Made by a program: the position numbers and the translations under genes | Source: Tremella fuciformis | Lineage: Eukaryota > Basidiomycota > Tremellomycetes > Tremellales > Tremellaceae | Reading direction: 5' to 3' | Assembly (NCBI GenBank): GCA_032768795.1 | Contig: CP136490.1 | Span: 6,262,001 to 6,326,000, forward strand | Length of the DNA stretch: 64,000 nucleotides | Notes under the pieces: generated by a model | The model's input: the letters and a program-made list of their open reading frames with translations, nothing else | Told to the model about the DNA's origin: nothing | Databases searched by the model: none | Shown here: one piece after another, positions 24,204 through 35,700 of the stretch | Numbering within the stretch: the stretch's first letter is position 1 | Layout of the letters: every line of letters starts with the position of its first letter

Positions 24204-25913
24204 ATGAGTACCGGACCTGCCGATGTTGAGGTGCTATCGGAGCCACTGACACTGCCAAATGGGCGAGTCATCACCAACAGGCTGGTCAAGGTATGTGCAT
24301 CACGAAAGTGAGCCACGCATTGACATCGCAGGTGGCCATGGACGAAGGGATCGGGTACGGTGGGGGCTTGCCTGATCAGCGACACCGGCGACTATACAGG
24401 CGATGGGCAGAAGGTGGCTGGGGTATCATAATTACAGGTGAGGAACAAGACTTGCCACCCTCATTACGGAGCACTGATGACTGAAGGAAACGTTCAGGTC
24501 GATCCTCGATTCCTTGCCACCCCACATTGCCGAACGTTCAGCCCGGACGTGGACCTATCAGTCAAGGCATACTCAAAGCTCAGGGTGGGAGCTCTAGTCG
24601 ACCCCGGTCCTGTGGCATGCAAACCGATCATGCTGCTACAACTGTCGCACCCGGGAATCCAGAGTCCCGCTACCTACACCTTTGCTCGCTGGCCATGGGT
24701 ACCCGCCGTTGGGCCTTGTTCTGCTCGCCCAGACACAGGATCCTCACTTCTTGGACGACTGATGGGTCAAGTGCTTTGGCCAAGGAAGAGTCGAGAAATC
24801 ATCGACTTTGACGAATGGCTCGAAATTGTCGACCAGTTCGTGCAGGGAGCCAAGGTGGCGGAAGAAGCAGGATGGGATGGTGTGCAGATACACTCGGCTC
24901 ATGGCTACCTGGTTGCCTCCTACCTATCGCCACACGTGTGTTACCACTTCACTCTGGAGACATTCTGATCATTCAGACCAACTCCTTCCCGAAACCGCTG
25001 CCGGGAGTTCCATGGTGGATACCGCTCCGACTGCACCTGCTTTGGCTCATTCTCGACGGCATACACAAGTCCACCTCGGCATCTTTCATCAAGGCTGTCA
25101 AGATCAACAGTTCGGATTTTGTGCAAGGAGGTGAGGTCCAGATCCCACATGCATCATCAGCTCATCGCAGGACTCGACGAAGACCAATCTACGGAAATCA
25201 TCAAGGAAGTCGCTTCATGGCAGCGAATAGATATCCTCGAGGTATCCGGAGGCAGCTACTCACATCCTGGTGCGTTGCATCGTCTTATCGTGTGACTCAG
25301 CTGACGTGTAGTCTTCGGCGAAATGACCACTCGTAAAGGATCTGGATCCAATCGTCAATCACTCTTCGCCCACTTTACGGCCAATCTACTGCCCCAATTG
25401 TCGCCTCCGCCCAAGGGTCCTGCTGTCTTACTAACTGGTGGTCTTCACTCCCGCCGTCTCGCGGCCGACTCCGTCCGACACGCGTGCCATCTGGCTGGAG
25501 TCGGCCGTCCCGCTTGTCTTCACCCTCGACTACCAGTCGACCTGTTCCTGAACCCAGAGGCATCGGACGAGGCAGCGGACGTCGGGGGGTACGTCATGCC
25601 GGGAGCCGAGACAATGAAATGGGTTCTGGGAGGGGGCACAAGTAAATCAACAAGACCGAAAGGCGGGAATGAAGAAGCAGAACCGCTCCTGAAGAGCGCC
25701 AACAATAGATCGGCGGGCATCCCGCTTGTCGGTGCTGGGGTATCGACGTTGTGGCATGAGTGGCAGCTCTGCCGGATGGGACGCGGTGCGGAGCCTGATC
25801 CTAATATGAACTGGCTCTTTGGCGGGTTTCTCGGCGAAGGCGTCTGGTGGGGGATGCTGGGCGGCGGTCCGTTGGGGTGGTGCCGCAGCTGGGTCCGAGC
25901 GAAGACTGACTAG
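24204..25913 (+). CDS. Old-yellow-enzyme-type NADH:flavin oxidoreductase
   Basis: FMN-dependent ene-reductase-like protein. ATG 24204 (MSTGPADVEVLSEPLTLPNG), several short introns. Family marks: NRLVKVAMDEGI, RWAEGGWGIIITG, LLQLSHPGIQSP, the catalytic box DGVQIHSAHGYLVASYLSPH, INSSDF, DILEVSGGSYSHP, LLTGGLHSR and a C-terminal Trp/Gly-rich extension. The stretch after SPHTN does not show the usual R-x-D-x-Y/W-G-G motif; the frame reads through a proline/tryptophan-rich sequence instead. Either this loop has diverged or a small frame change has occurred. The gene is tail-to-tail with the small WTPEK-domain gene. Confidence 0.85.
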
Positions 25914-25992
25914 TCATGCCTATAGAATATATAGACCGCCAGCGCAGTGTTGTACATCCGTTGTAAACCGTATATGCCATGCATCCGTCCAC

Positions 25993-26363
25993 TCAGTCCC
26001 CTCGGACACTCTTGCTCGCCTTGTCTCGCAAGTTGCCCTTCCTCCCCGCCTGGATCGCATTGCGAACCTGCTGCTTGCTCACGCCGAACTGTCGTTAATT
26101 TCCTGACGCTCCATGTCACTCTGTGTACGTACCTCAGCTGACAGCTCATCCAGGTTGGCATGCTTGGCTCCCAATGCCAAGATCCGCTCGATGAACTTTT
26201 CTTTCTTCTCGGGCGTCCACTCGCCGTTGCGATTTGGGGAAGAGACGGTGGACGAAGTTTTGCGCTTCTTCGGGGTGTAGGGAGGAGGAGATGCCTCGTC
26301 TTTCACTTCGAGTTTGCTGTCTGATTCTGGTTCCGAGAGCGCGGACGAAGAGCGTTTGGACAT
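25993..26363 (-). CDS. Small basic protein with WTPEK helix-turn-helix-like domain, copy 1
   Basis: About 108 residues from two exons; the 44-nt intron falls after ELSAE. A Ser/Pro/Lys-rich head with PPPYTPKKRKT precedes the folded part NGEWTPEKKEKFIERILALG, then NLDELSAEFGVSKQQVRNAI and a basic end. Helix-turn-helix spacing with a leading Trp recalls SANT/Myb or MADF-like DNA-binding folds, but I cannot name the family. Homologous to the divergent neighbour at 26667-27123, with the intron at the same codon position. Confidence 0.7.
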
Positions 26364-26666
26364 GCTGAAGACCGGCTGAGCAGTGCTGGTAGACGAGAGC
26401 TACGAAGAGGGGGAGAAGAAATTTGCGAAGAAAGGGCGTCCTGGACGTGTCGACGACCAAAGGAGGATCTCGTTACGTGAAATGTTCGTCTCCTTGATGA
26501 CCGCAAGGTAAGAGTGACAGGTCGTCAAGCAAACTCTCGACTAGCACTTTCCCTCGCACTTCAAAAAAGGCAGAGATGGTATTTTCCACTGCCCGACTCG
26601 CCCTCAGTGAACCTTTTCAGCCACCCAGGTCGCCTATCGAGACAATCAGATAGACTCGAGTCCATC

Positions 26667-27123
26667 ATGAAACGAGAAGCCACCACCCCCGAGCCGTCGC
26701 CCACCTCGTCCGAGACGGCCTATACGCCCGAGATCGCTTCGCCGCAGCTCGAGCCGAAAGTCAAGATGGCCAAAACGACTTCGTCGCCCAAGACCCCCAC
26801 GAAGAGCAGTGCGAAGAAGGCTGCCAGTCCTGCGAGCGCCAAGACGCCCAAAAGCCCCAAGGCGGAGAACGGGACCTGGACGCCAGAGAAGCGCAAGGTG
26901 TTTGTCGATGAGATCTTTGCTGCGGGGTACAAGGCGACGGATTTGGACAGTCTGGCAGCCAAGGTTAGCCGCCTTCTTACGATGTAGAGGATGCGACAAA
27001 ATTGTCGTGAAGGGCTGACGAGACCAGCTCGACATGGACAAACGTCAGCTTATCAATCAGCTTGTTCCGAACAGGAGCAACTTTCGGATGAAGGCAGTAA
27101 AGGCTGTGGCAGGAGAGCAGTAG
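26667..27123 (+). CDS. Small basic protein with WTPEK helix-turn-helix-like domain, copy 2
   Basis: 130 residues from exons 26667-26963 and 27028-27123. A long Pro/Ser/Lys/Ala-rich head resembling linker-histone or HMG tails (SPKTPTKSSAKKAASPASAK) is followed by NGTWTPEKRKVFVDEIFAAG, then DLDSLAAKLDMDKRQLINQL and NFRMKAVKAV. Pairs head-to-head with copy 1 across about 300 bp. The phase-0 intron after LAAK matches the one in copy 1. A chromatin role is a guess from composition. Confidence 0.7.
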
Positions 27124-27250
27124 TCAGTAGTCAGCAGCAAGGATTAGGGGCTATGTATCGAAACAATTACAACGATCACACCAATTAGAACAGAGAAAAG
27201 ACAAAGAGCGACCAGCACTGGCCATTAATCACACGCCGTTTGGGGCATCC

Positions 27251-29067
27251 TCACACCTCTTCCCAGTACCCCGCGGAGCTCTCGGCATCTTCGTTCGCCT
27301 TCTGAGTGGACTGCTTCTGCTGCTCGACCCACTGACCACCTCTCTCCTTCTCGAGCTGCGGACCCTTGAAGCGCGCCAAGAAATAGTCTGGAATGAACAG
27401 CGATTTGGACTTGACTTTGAGGACAGCAGCTTCGGGCATGGTCGTGTCGCCCAGCCCAGGCAGCGTGAAATACCCTTTACCATGTTCCGGACCGAATGGT
27501 ATAAGCTGCAGGTCAGCCCTATCCCCTTTCGCAAGCTAGCCAGACTGACCATGCCGTGCATGACCGTGCGCTTGTACGGTCTGACGGGCAGGCCTCGGAT
27601 TTCAGCGATGATACTGCTCGTCAGCATGTCATAGCCCCTTCAGGAGTGGGACTGACTTCTCCGCCACACCTTCTCCGTCGGCTTTCGCTCCCTGCATGGT
27701 TTTCCACCCCGGAGTGGAGCAGCAGTCCCCAATGGCGTAGTAGTTTGCCTGCACGACGGAGTCAGCCGACACCGAGCGGACCTGGTCATGAGTTCCGAGA
27801 CACCTCTTTCAAGGGCGCCAACCTACTCTGAGGTTTCGATCCACACGGATCATGCCAGAAACCACGGCACCCCTGTCAACAGACTCGACGAGAGCGCTGT
27901 TGGGATTATTGCCGACACTGAAGAATACATAGTCCGCCTCGACTTCGCGGCCGCTCCGTAGCGCGATTTTCTTGATACCATGCTGCAAGCCAGGCGTTCC
28001 GTCCCATTCGCCCACGACGCCGCGCACAGGCACAGCCCGATCATTGACGATGATATTCATGAAACCCCCTTGGAGCAGCTTGGTCATAGCCGCAGATAAC
28101 TTGGAGTTGGACGGCGGGGCCGTGTAGGCCCCAGATGTGGGGTTCGTGCCGGACGAAGACGAGTGGGTACTTGATCCGCTGCTGAGGAGCTTAGGCTTGA
28201 GGGCTCGGGTGAGCTGTTTGAGAGGCACTTTGGCGGTGTGCTCGTCCTCGAACATGTCGTCCCCAGTCGTTGATACGAACCGCTCCAGCAAGCGAGGACC
28301 GTCGTGCACGATAGCGATCGCGGTACCGGGAAAGGCGGTACGGATTTCCTTCCCATCAGCGGCCCCCTCTTTGTTCTTTACAAGCGACTTGGCTCACACC
28401 GGCCATCTCGACGCCGACGGGTCCTCCGCCGATGATGGCAACCTTGGTGGCTTTTCGCAGATCTCGCTGGATCTTGACCAAAGCCCTTTCTGCATCGGCC
28501 AACGTGGCGCCCGGCTGAACGCGCATCGGACTAGCTTGGCTAGACCCGGTGGCCAAGATAGCTTTCTGCCTCTCAGCCCGACGTGTGATCAAGGGGCAGA
28601 TCACTTACGAAGAAGCCCAGTTCCAACCTCCCCTCAAAGGGCTTGTCGAGGATGACCGCGTCCCGGCGCAGCATGACGACCCTCGTGCCGGGCACCATTT
28701 TATGCCTGGACGTCTGGCCAAACACGCTAGCCTGCGTCAAAGGATGCGTGATCTTCTTCTCCCATCCTGGGCGGTCAGCGCCCTTCCAAGTCATGTTCAA
28801 CCTTTCGAGAAAGCTTACCTGGCCTGCAAGCGGCACGTAGAGAGCCTGGGGGCCAATAGGCAAAGTCTTGTGCGTCGATCAAGACGATACGGCGTGTTTC
28901 CGGGAGGTTGGGCACGAGGGCATTTGCCAGAGCATGCCCAGCCACCGAAGCTGCGTCTTCTCAGCTGATCCTTGAATCCGAAAGCAGGACTCACCGCCTA
29001 TGATGACAATGTTCTGCATGGCGGGCTGGCCGTCAAAGACGAAGCGGACTTTCTCAGAGAAAGACAT
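27251..29067 (-). CDS. AIF/AMID-type FAD-dependent oxidoreductase
   Basis: Pyridine-nucleotide-disulphide oxidoreductase fold, AMID/FSP1-like branch, expected to use NAD(P)H and FAD. ATG 29067 (MSFSEKVRFVFDG). The FAD-binding Rossmann motif is split by an intron: NIVIIGG then ASVAGHALANALVP, followed by IVLIDAQDFAYWPPGALRA. The second Rossmann motif is KVAIIGGGPVGVEMAG, and the late FAD box is ANYYAIGDCCSTPGWKTMQ-like. A Ser/Thr-rich insert sits around 28100-28200. C-terminal FIPDYFLARFKGPQ closes the family domain. Substrate is not predictable; the quinone-reductase role of FSP1 is one possibility. Confidence 0.85.
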
Positions 29068-29593
29068 GAGCAAGCCGGGTTGTTCTGGGTGGGGAGGGAA
29101 TCAGTACGAGGAATGTGAGGAGGTGGGGAGAAGAAGGTGAGCCCGTCCATCAGCGGTCAGCATATATCTCTTGTTTGAGATGCCTTGGAAGCCATCCGAG
29201 GGCGGAGACGGCAAAAGCTAGCAAAGGACCTGTGTACAATGATCGACGGACAGGTGAGTGTCTTTTGAAGGCAGGTACCAAGGGGAGGTACCACAATGAT
29301 GCCCCTTGTACCTCGTTCCTTGCTCCCGTCACTGATCTTCTCTAGACGAGGTGTGAATGGGAGGATCAGAGACGGCCTTTGTGACGATGATTTGATAGGT
29401 ACAGGGAGTTGATGGCCCTTGTACGCATTCCGTGTGTGTGTATCTCAGGCACTCTTCCGCCGCCAGATACCATCACCAAGTCTAAGTCAGTCGTGATTGC
29501 AATGCATTACTAAGGCTACACTAGGATCCGCAGAACCAACATGAATCAAAAGCAGATCAAAAACGGCCACTAAAGCCTCCAGCTCGCCTGCCC
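29068..29593. promoter_or_regulatory. Upstream region of the AIF-type gene and 3' region of the Sec2-like gene
   Basis: 526 bp. It contains two near copies of an AGGTACC-type block (29274-29291) and a short GT run (29431-29441). No gene or RNA was supported. Confidence 0.4.
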
Positions 29594-32454
29594 CTACTCT
29601 CCATCCTTCTCCATATCACTCTGCAAGCGCTTCATCAACTCGGCCAGCTCCCCGATTGGACTCGTCTCCGAGCTCACGCGATCTTGCCGCGGATCCACAT
29701 TAACAGGAGGCTCGCCTTCCCCACTCTTGTCCGTCAGGGACGGCAGAGTGGGCATGGCAGGTTGCGCGAATGGTTCGGTCGTCGCCCACGGGTTTGGCGA
29801 GGCCGGCGCGATCGGCGGAACAGGTGTTGGTGCATCGATGGAAATACGAAGTCCCGACTCCTCAGCGGTGCTATCCTCTGATGGAGGCGTCGCGTCTTGC
29901 GAGTCGTTAGAGTCTGGTGTCTCGGACACGCCCGCTGCTTCTGCCAAAGCTGTCGGTCCGACGCTCTCCCCAACGTGGTGGATGGTCTTTCTAAGCGCCT
30001 CGTAATGCTTGTCAAGGTCGCGGGGCTGGAAAGAGGCCTCGTCAAAGTCATCATCGTCCTCATCTCCAGGCTCATTAGAGCCTCGTCTCGAGCCTTCTTC
30101 CACGTCCCCACCAAGCACTTTCACGGTCGATCGCAGGGCCTCGCGCTCTTCCTTCACTTCCTTGAGAGCTTCTTCCGCCTCCACGCGTTTCCTCTTCTCT
30201 TCCGCCACCATCTTGTTCGCCTCTTCGAATAGCGCTTGCGAGAGTCCTTCCAGCTCTGCCTCCATGTCCACCTTGCCTTTCTTGAGCTCGGCGATCTCCT
30301 TTGCCATTGTGTCCATCTTGGAATTGGCCGAGGAATACGCTTGTCGCAGTCGAGTCAGCTCTGACCAGTGACTGGGCACACTTTGTGCGGTCACGCCGGA
30401 GGAGTTGAGATTTGACGTTGGTCGGGAAGTTGTCATGGACATCGGTTGGGAGGCATTGGAGAGATTGACGGCGCTTGCGGAACGTTGTAGACCAGCAGAA
30501 GAGGGTGACGTGCCAAACTCACGCCTCGAGGAAGGTAGTTGTCGACCTTGCCCGCCTTGATGCAGATCCCATCCATGGAAATCAAAGATTGGGACCTTCT
30601 CACCGGTAGGCGTTGTAGGCAGTGAAGCGTCGATAGCAGACATGACTTGTGATGCCGTTGGCAGGGAAGGAATAGTCAAGCCTCCAGGGAGCTTTTTCTT
30701 ATCACCCTTCCAGAAACCAAAGACACCCTTGCTGGTGTCATTCGAGGTAGCAGCAGGACCGGTGGCAGGCCCCGGCTGTCCCCCAGGCAGAGGCATGCGG
30801 ATAGATAGGGGACGTGAAGCTTCCGTCGATGTTCGAGAAGTGACTGATGATGATTGGGGTGTTGCAGCGGACGAAGCCTGGGCAGTGCCCGCCTTTCCAG
30901 CAGGAGACTTGACAGCTTCGACACTGGCTGGAGTCCGCCTCTCGGCTATGGTGGCCACCGGTGTTGTCGGTTTCTCCAGCGAAGCACGCGATACCGGTGA
31001 TGCGGCCGTGGCTGCCGCTACTATCTTAGCTGTGGCGGCCTTCTCGGCTACAGCGCGCGCAGCTGCTGCCTGCATTGCCGTCTTGGCTCGTTTCAGCTCC
31101 TCTTCCAACATTTCGGTATTGGCTTCCGCCATCACAAGATTCGAGCGTGCGATCTTGAGAGAGGTCAACAGTGCAGAGTGCGAGGACAGTAGGATGTTGT
31201 GGGAAGTAGACTGCACGGTCAGCGGTTCTCCAGGAAGAGAACAATCGAACTGACGAGCTCATTGACCTTTCCAAGAACCTCTTGGAGCACTTTCCTGATC
31301 TCCACATCTTGCTTGAGAACAGTGACGTCTTCGTGAACATCTGTCAGGACCGTTTCTGACTTTGAGGGTGCCTCGACTTTCGGTGGCTCCACGGGCTCTT
31401 CAGCCGCCTTATCCTTTATCTCTAACCTCTTTGCCTTCTCGTGCCCCTCTTCGTCGGTATCGGGCGAGCCAGGGGCATCAAGTCTAGCGTATCCACTGGG
31501 AACACCAGCCTCGTCGTCATCGGTCTCCTCATCATCCTCGTTCTTCCGTTCGTTAGACGATGTGCGACGGAAGAAATTAAATCGGATGCTCGAGCCCTTA
31601 GGGATCGGATCCGACGGGGCGGGAGGTGGTGCAAGGATAGGAAAGGGCTTCGGTTCCTGGCTCGCGGCGGCTTGTGCTGGTTTGGTATCCTCTATTTCCT
31701 CGATGCCGGCGGCAGAGGACCAGCGTCTGAGGTCTTTTGCGTCGACGTGGACCCGCGCTGCCGAGATATTGGCTGCATCACCTTCGGCAAGCTCCGGAGC
31801 GAGGTCCTCAGATTTGATCGTCCGCGTGGGTGGTGCAGGTAATCCTGCCGCAGCAGGGGAGGGTACTGGAGTGCTCGGCTTGACTGGCAAGGGATCCATC
31901 AGCGCTTTCGGGGGCGCAACACCATTCGGTAGAGACTGCTTGCTGTCCTTCGGGGCCATGACTTCGGTCTTCTTGGCCTTGATCGCCTCCTCCAGCTCGT
32001 CGGGCGCAGTGCCTGAAAAGGTGCTCTGCCTCTTGCCGGAGAGCGATGTCCGATTCATGGGGCTGCCGCTGCGCTCACTCAGTGAAGTCGTTCTCTTCAT
32101 CGGAGTGCGTGATTTGGGCAAGCTGTTCTGGTAGTTTGACAACGACTGCGCCGCAAGTAGGCTGGGAGGCAAAGGCTTGTTGCAAAATGGGCACATGACC
32201 GGCTCGTCTCCCATCCCGGGAACTTCGGAATGTCGACGATGATCATGTTGCTCCTGCTCGACCAAGCTTGGACTGAAAGCCGGAAGATACTGTTCGCCCA
32301 TCTCAGTCATCCGTCGACCTATCTTGGCCAGTCGAGGCGGAAACGAGAGCTCGAACTGTTGACTGGGCGAGGAAGCCTCTCCGCCACGCGGGGTGTTTGG
32401 GCCCGATCGTACTGGGTAAATGTCGGCGTACGGCGCGAATGACATGGTGTCCAT
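29594..32454 (-). CDS. SEC2: Sec2/Rabin8-like Rab guanine-nucleotide exchange factor
   Basis: Two exons (32454 to about 31250, then about 31203 to 29594) joined across a 46-nt intron; about 940 residues. N-terminal half: a CPFCNKPLPPSLL half-ribbon motif and long Ser/Pro/Lys disorder. After the splice, coiled coil begins (NLVMAEANTEMLEEELKRAK). The Sec2 domain core is MEAELEGLSQALFEEANKMV followed by AEEKRKRVEAEEALKEVKEE, the sequence that in Sec2/Rabin8 forms the parallel coiled coil binding Sec4/Rab8. The C-terminus is acidic, Ser/Pro-rich. It would activate Sec4 on secretory vesicles. The GTPase gene lies 5.7 kb away (38158-39268). Confidence 0.8.
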
Positions 32455-32753
32455 TCACCCCACCCTAGACGTCGAATCCACAGCAGCTTCGACCGACAGT
32501 CACCTGTGGTCGTCGCAAAAGAAGAAGACGCGTCGTCTGGGTGGCGTTACGATATGGATGGGAAAGCAAAAGCAACAGCAAGCTGATGGTCGCGAGTTGG
32601 GGCGTGCTCGGACCCTATGACGTCGAACAAGTCAAACGGGATTGATGACGTGGACATTTGGCCGAGTCGGCCAGATAAGGCTTCCGGCGCCTCCACCAGG
32701 TGTGTCCACGATATGATAGCCCGTCGTTCGTTTTGTATGCAGTTAAGCACATC

Positions 32754-35700
32754 ATGAGGCAGACGATGCAGCTCACACATGATGACGGGGAATTCGTACG
32801 GATAGCCATTGATAGAGGAGGCACGTTTACGGACGCAATATGTGCGCGCCCAGGCCACAAAGACATCGTCATCAAGGTGCGCCAGGTCACGGTCTTGTTG
32901 GTCACTACTCACCGACCAGCTGCTCTCGGTAGATCCGAACAACTACAAGGATGCTCCGACAGAGGCGTGAGGCTTCCACTACAGTGTCGTATACATGTAA
33001 AGCCTGACTTCTAGCATCCGACGAATCTTATCACAGTTAAACCCAAACGAACCGGAAATACCTCGAGACCATCTCCTCTCACTTGACAGAGTAGAGTCAA
33101 TACGAATGGGTACGACTGTATCAACCAACGCGCTTCTTGAGAGAAAGGGGGAGAGATGTGCTTTGATCACGAGCAAAGGGTGGAAAGACGTGTTATTGAT
33201 TGGTATGCAGGGTGAGTCGGCCTGCGGTGGGAGACTGGGCATTGACGTGCAGCTCGTCCCGACATTTTCGACCTGAGTATACGCAAGCTGGCTTTCCTGT
33301 ATGACGAAGTTGTCGAAGTGGGTGCTCCTTGCTCGGTCACGAAATCAGCGCAAACCTGCAGATTGACGAGCGTATTACGCCTGTCCAGTCTCTTATGTGT
33401 CCCGATGAGCCTGTTCCTCGTAACGACAAGACTATCATCAAAGACACAACCACTGGGGAGCCGGTCCGCCTACTGCGCCGAATACGAGAGGACGAGGTCA
33501 AAGAGAAGCTTGATAATTTATGGAACAACGGCATCAGGAGCATCGCCATCGCCTTCGTCCACAGCTACCTCTGGGGACATCATGAAGAAATCGTCGCAAA
33601 TATAGCTCGGGCAAGGGGGTTTAACGTCAGCGTCAGTAGCCAGCTGCAGCCAATGGTGAATAAAGTCACTTGCTTCATTCGGCAACATGCGTTGATCTGT
33701 AGATCAAGCTGGTCTCGCGCGGCAACTCGTCGATAGCTGACGCATATCTCACGCCGGTGACTAGACGGTACATCGAAGGCTTCGGAGCTGGATTCGCGGG
33801 CGGTTTGGAGGCTTTTGGGAACAAGCTGCTTTTTATGCAGTCTGACGGCGGTCTTTGCACGTGGAACAACTTCTCTGGATTGCGAGCCATCCTGAGCGGA
33901 CCTGCTGGTGGAGTGGTAGGGTACTCCAAGACCTGTTATGATGGGGACAGAGGGAGTCCATTGATAGCAGTGGATATGGGCGGTAAGTCAGACCGGCTCG
34001 TCTGATCTTGGCTGATTAACAGGTACGAGTACCGATGTATCGCGTTACGCCGGAAAGCTCGAGCATGTCTTTGAGACTACGACAGCTGAAGGTGGGGAAG
34101 CTGCAGGCTGTGTTCCGGCACTATCGCTGAAACTTCTCCAGTCATCATACAAGCTCCACAACTTGACATCTCGACAGTCGCGGCAGGGGGTGGTAGCCGG
34201 CTGTTCTATCGTCATGGCATGTTCGTAGTCGGTCCTGAGGCGGGTTACTGAAATCTTTCCTGATTCTTGCTGATTTCCCAGTCAGCAACAGCTCATCCTG
34301 GGCCAGCTTGCTATCGTAAAGGAGGACCACTGGCGGTCACGGACGCGAATCTGGTCCTCGGACGGCTCCTGCCTGAACATTTGTAAGCCAAAGTCGTGCA
34401 TCCAGGATCAGCTCAGATAGCCAGCCCCAAGATCTTCGGTCCGAATGAAGATGAAGGTCTCGACATTGAGGCGAGCAAGAGTCTATTTGAACAACTCATA
34501 TCGGAGATTAACGGTACTCGCTCTGAGAAACTGAGCTTGGAGCAAGCTGCTGCCGGTTTCCTCAGAGTCGCGAATGAGACCATGTGTCGGCCAATACGGA
34601 CGTGAGTCGGACCAAGCCAGATTCGATCACAGGGCTCACGCCGAGTCTGACTGAGGCTCGCGGCTTCGAGTGCGCTTCGCATCACCTTGTCATGTTTGGC
34701 GGGGCCGGCGGACAGCACGGCTGCTCAATAGCGACAACTTTGGGTATCAAGCGAATCATCATACCTCGCCTTTCATCACTGCTCTCTGCCTATGGTATGG
34801 CATTAGCGGATGTAGTTCGAGAGCTTTCCGAACCTGCGGCATTCACCGTGACCGCCAACAAAGACAACAGCAAGATTTCCGAGAGGATGGACGCACTCGT
34901 CGAAAAAGCCGAAGCTGAGCTGCGCGAACAAGGATTTCCGCAAGAGCGGATTAGTTGCGAAACATACCTGAACTGTCGTTATCACGGCTCTTCGACCCAG
35001 CTCATGATAGAGAAACCTAATGATGGCAATTATGAGCAACGCTTCTTTGACGAGCACAAGAGAGAGTTCGGATTCAACCTCAGTGGGAGAGATATCTTGG
35101 TCGACGACATCCGAGTGCGTGCCGTTGGCAAGAGCCTAGGCGCAGAAACGCGAAGTCCTTACAAGGACCTGGGGGCATCGGACGTTCGGGTGTGGAAGGG
35201 GGACTCACAAGTCAAACAGGTCTACTTCGAACAAGGTGGCTGGCTGGATTCGAAGCTTGTCCCTCTGTCAGAGCTGCAGTCTGGGGAGCAAGTCAGAGTG
35301 AGCTGAAGGTTCCTCCTATCCAACGCGGATCTGACTTCAGGGCCCAGCGATCATTTATGATCAGACGCAGACGATCCTGGTTGAGCCCACACATATGGTA
35401 AGATCTTTTCCGCCTGCGCAGCTAATATGTAGGCAACAGCCTTGCCCGAGCACGTCATCATCGACCTCGTGGAGGAGCAGGTCGTCGAGCAGAAGGTTGA
35501 ACTAGATGACTTCGAGCACGTCGACCCTGTCCAGCTTTCTGTGTACGGTCATCGATTGATGGGCATTGCCGAGCAGGTATGCCGCTGGATGTCCCTTCAG
35601 TGAGCTTTGCTCACAACAGATGGGTGATATTCTGCGAAAAATCTCCATCTCGATCAATATCAAAGAACGCTTGGACTAGTGACCCCTACTTCTTACCGGT

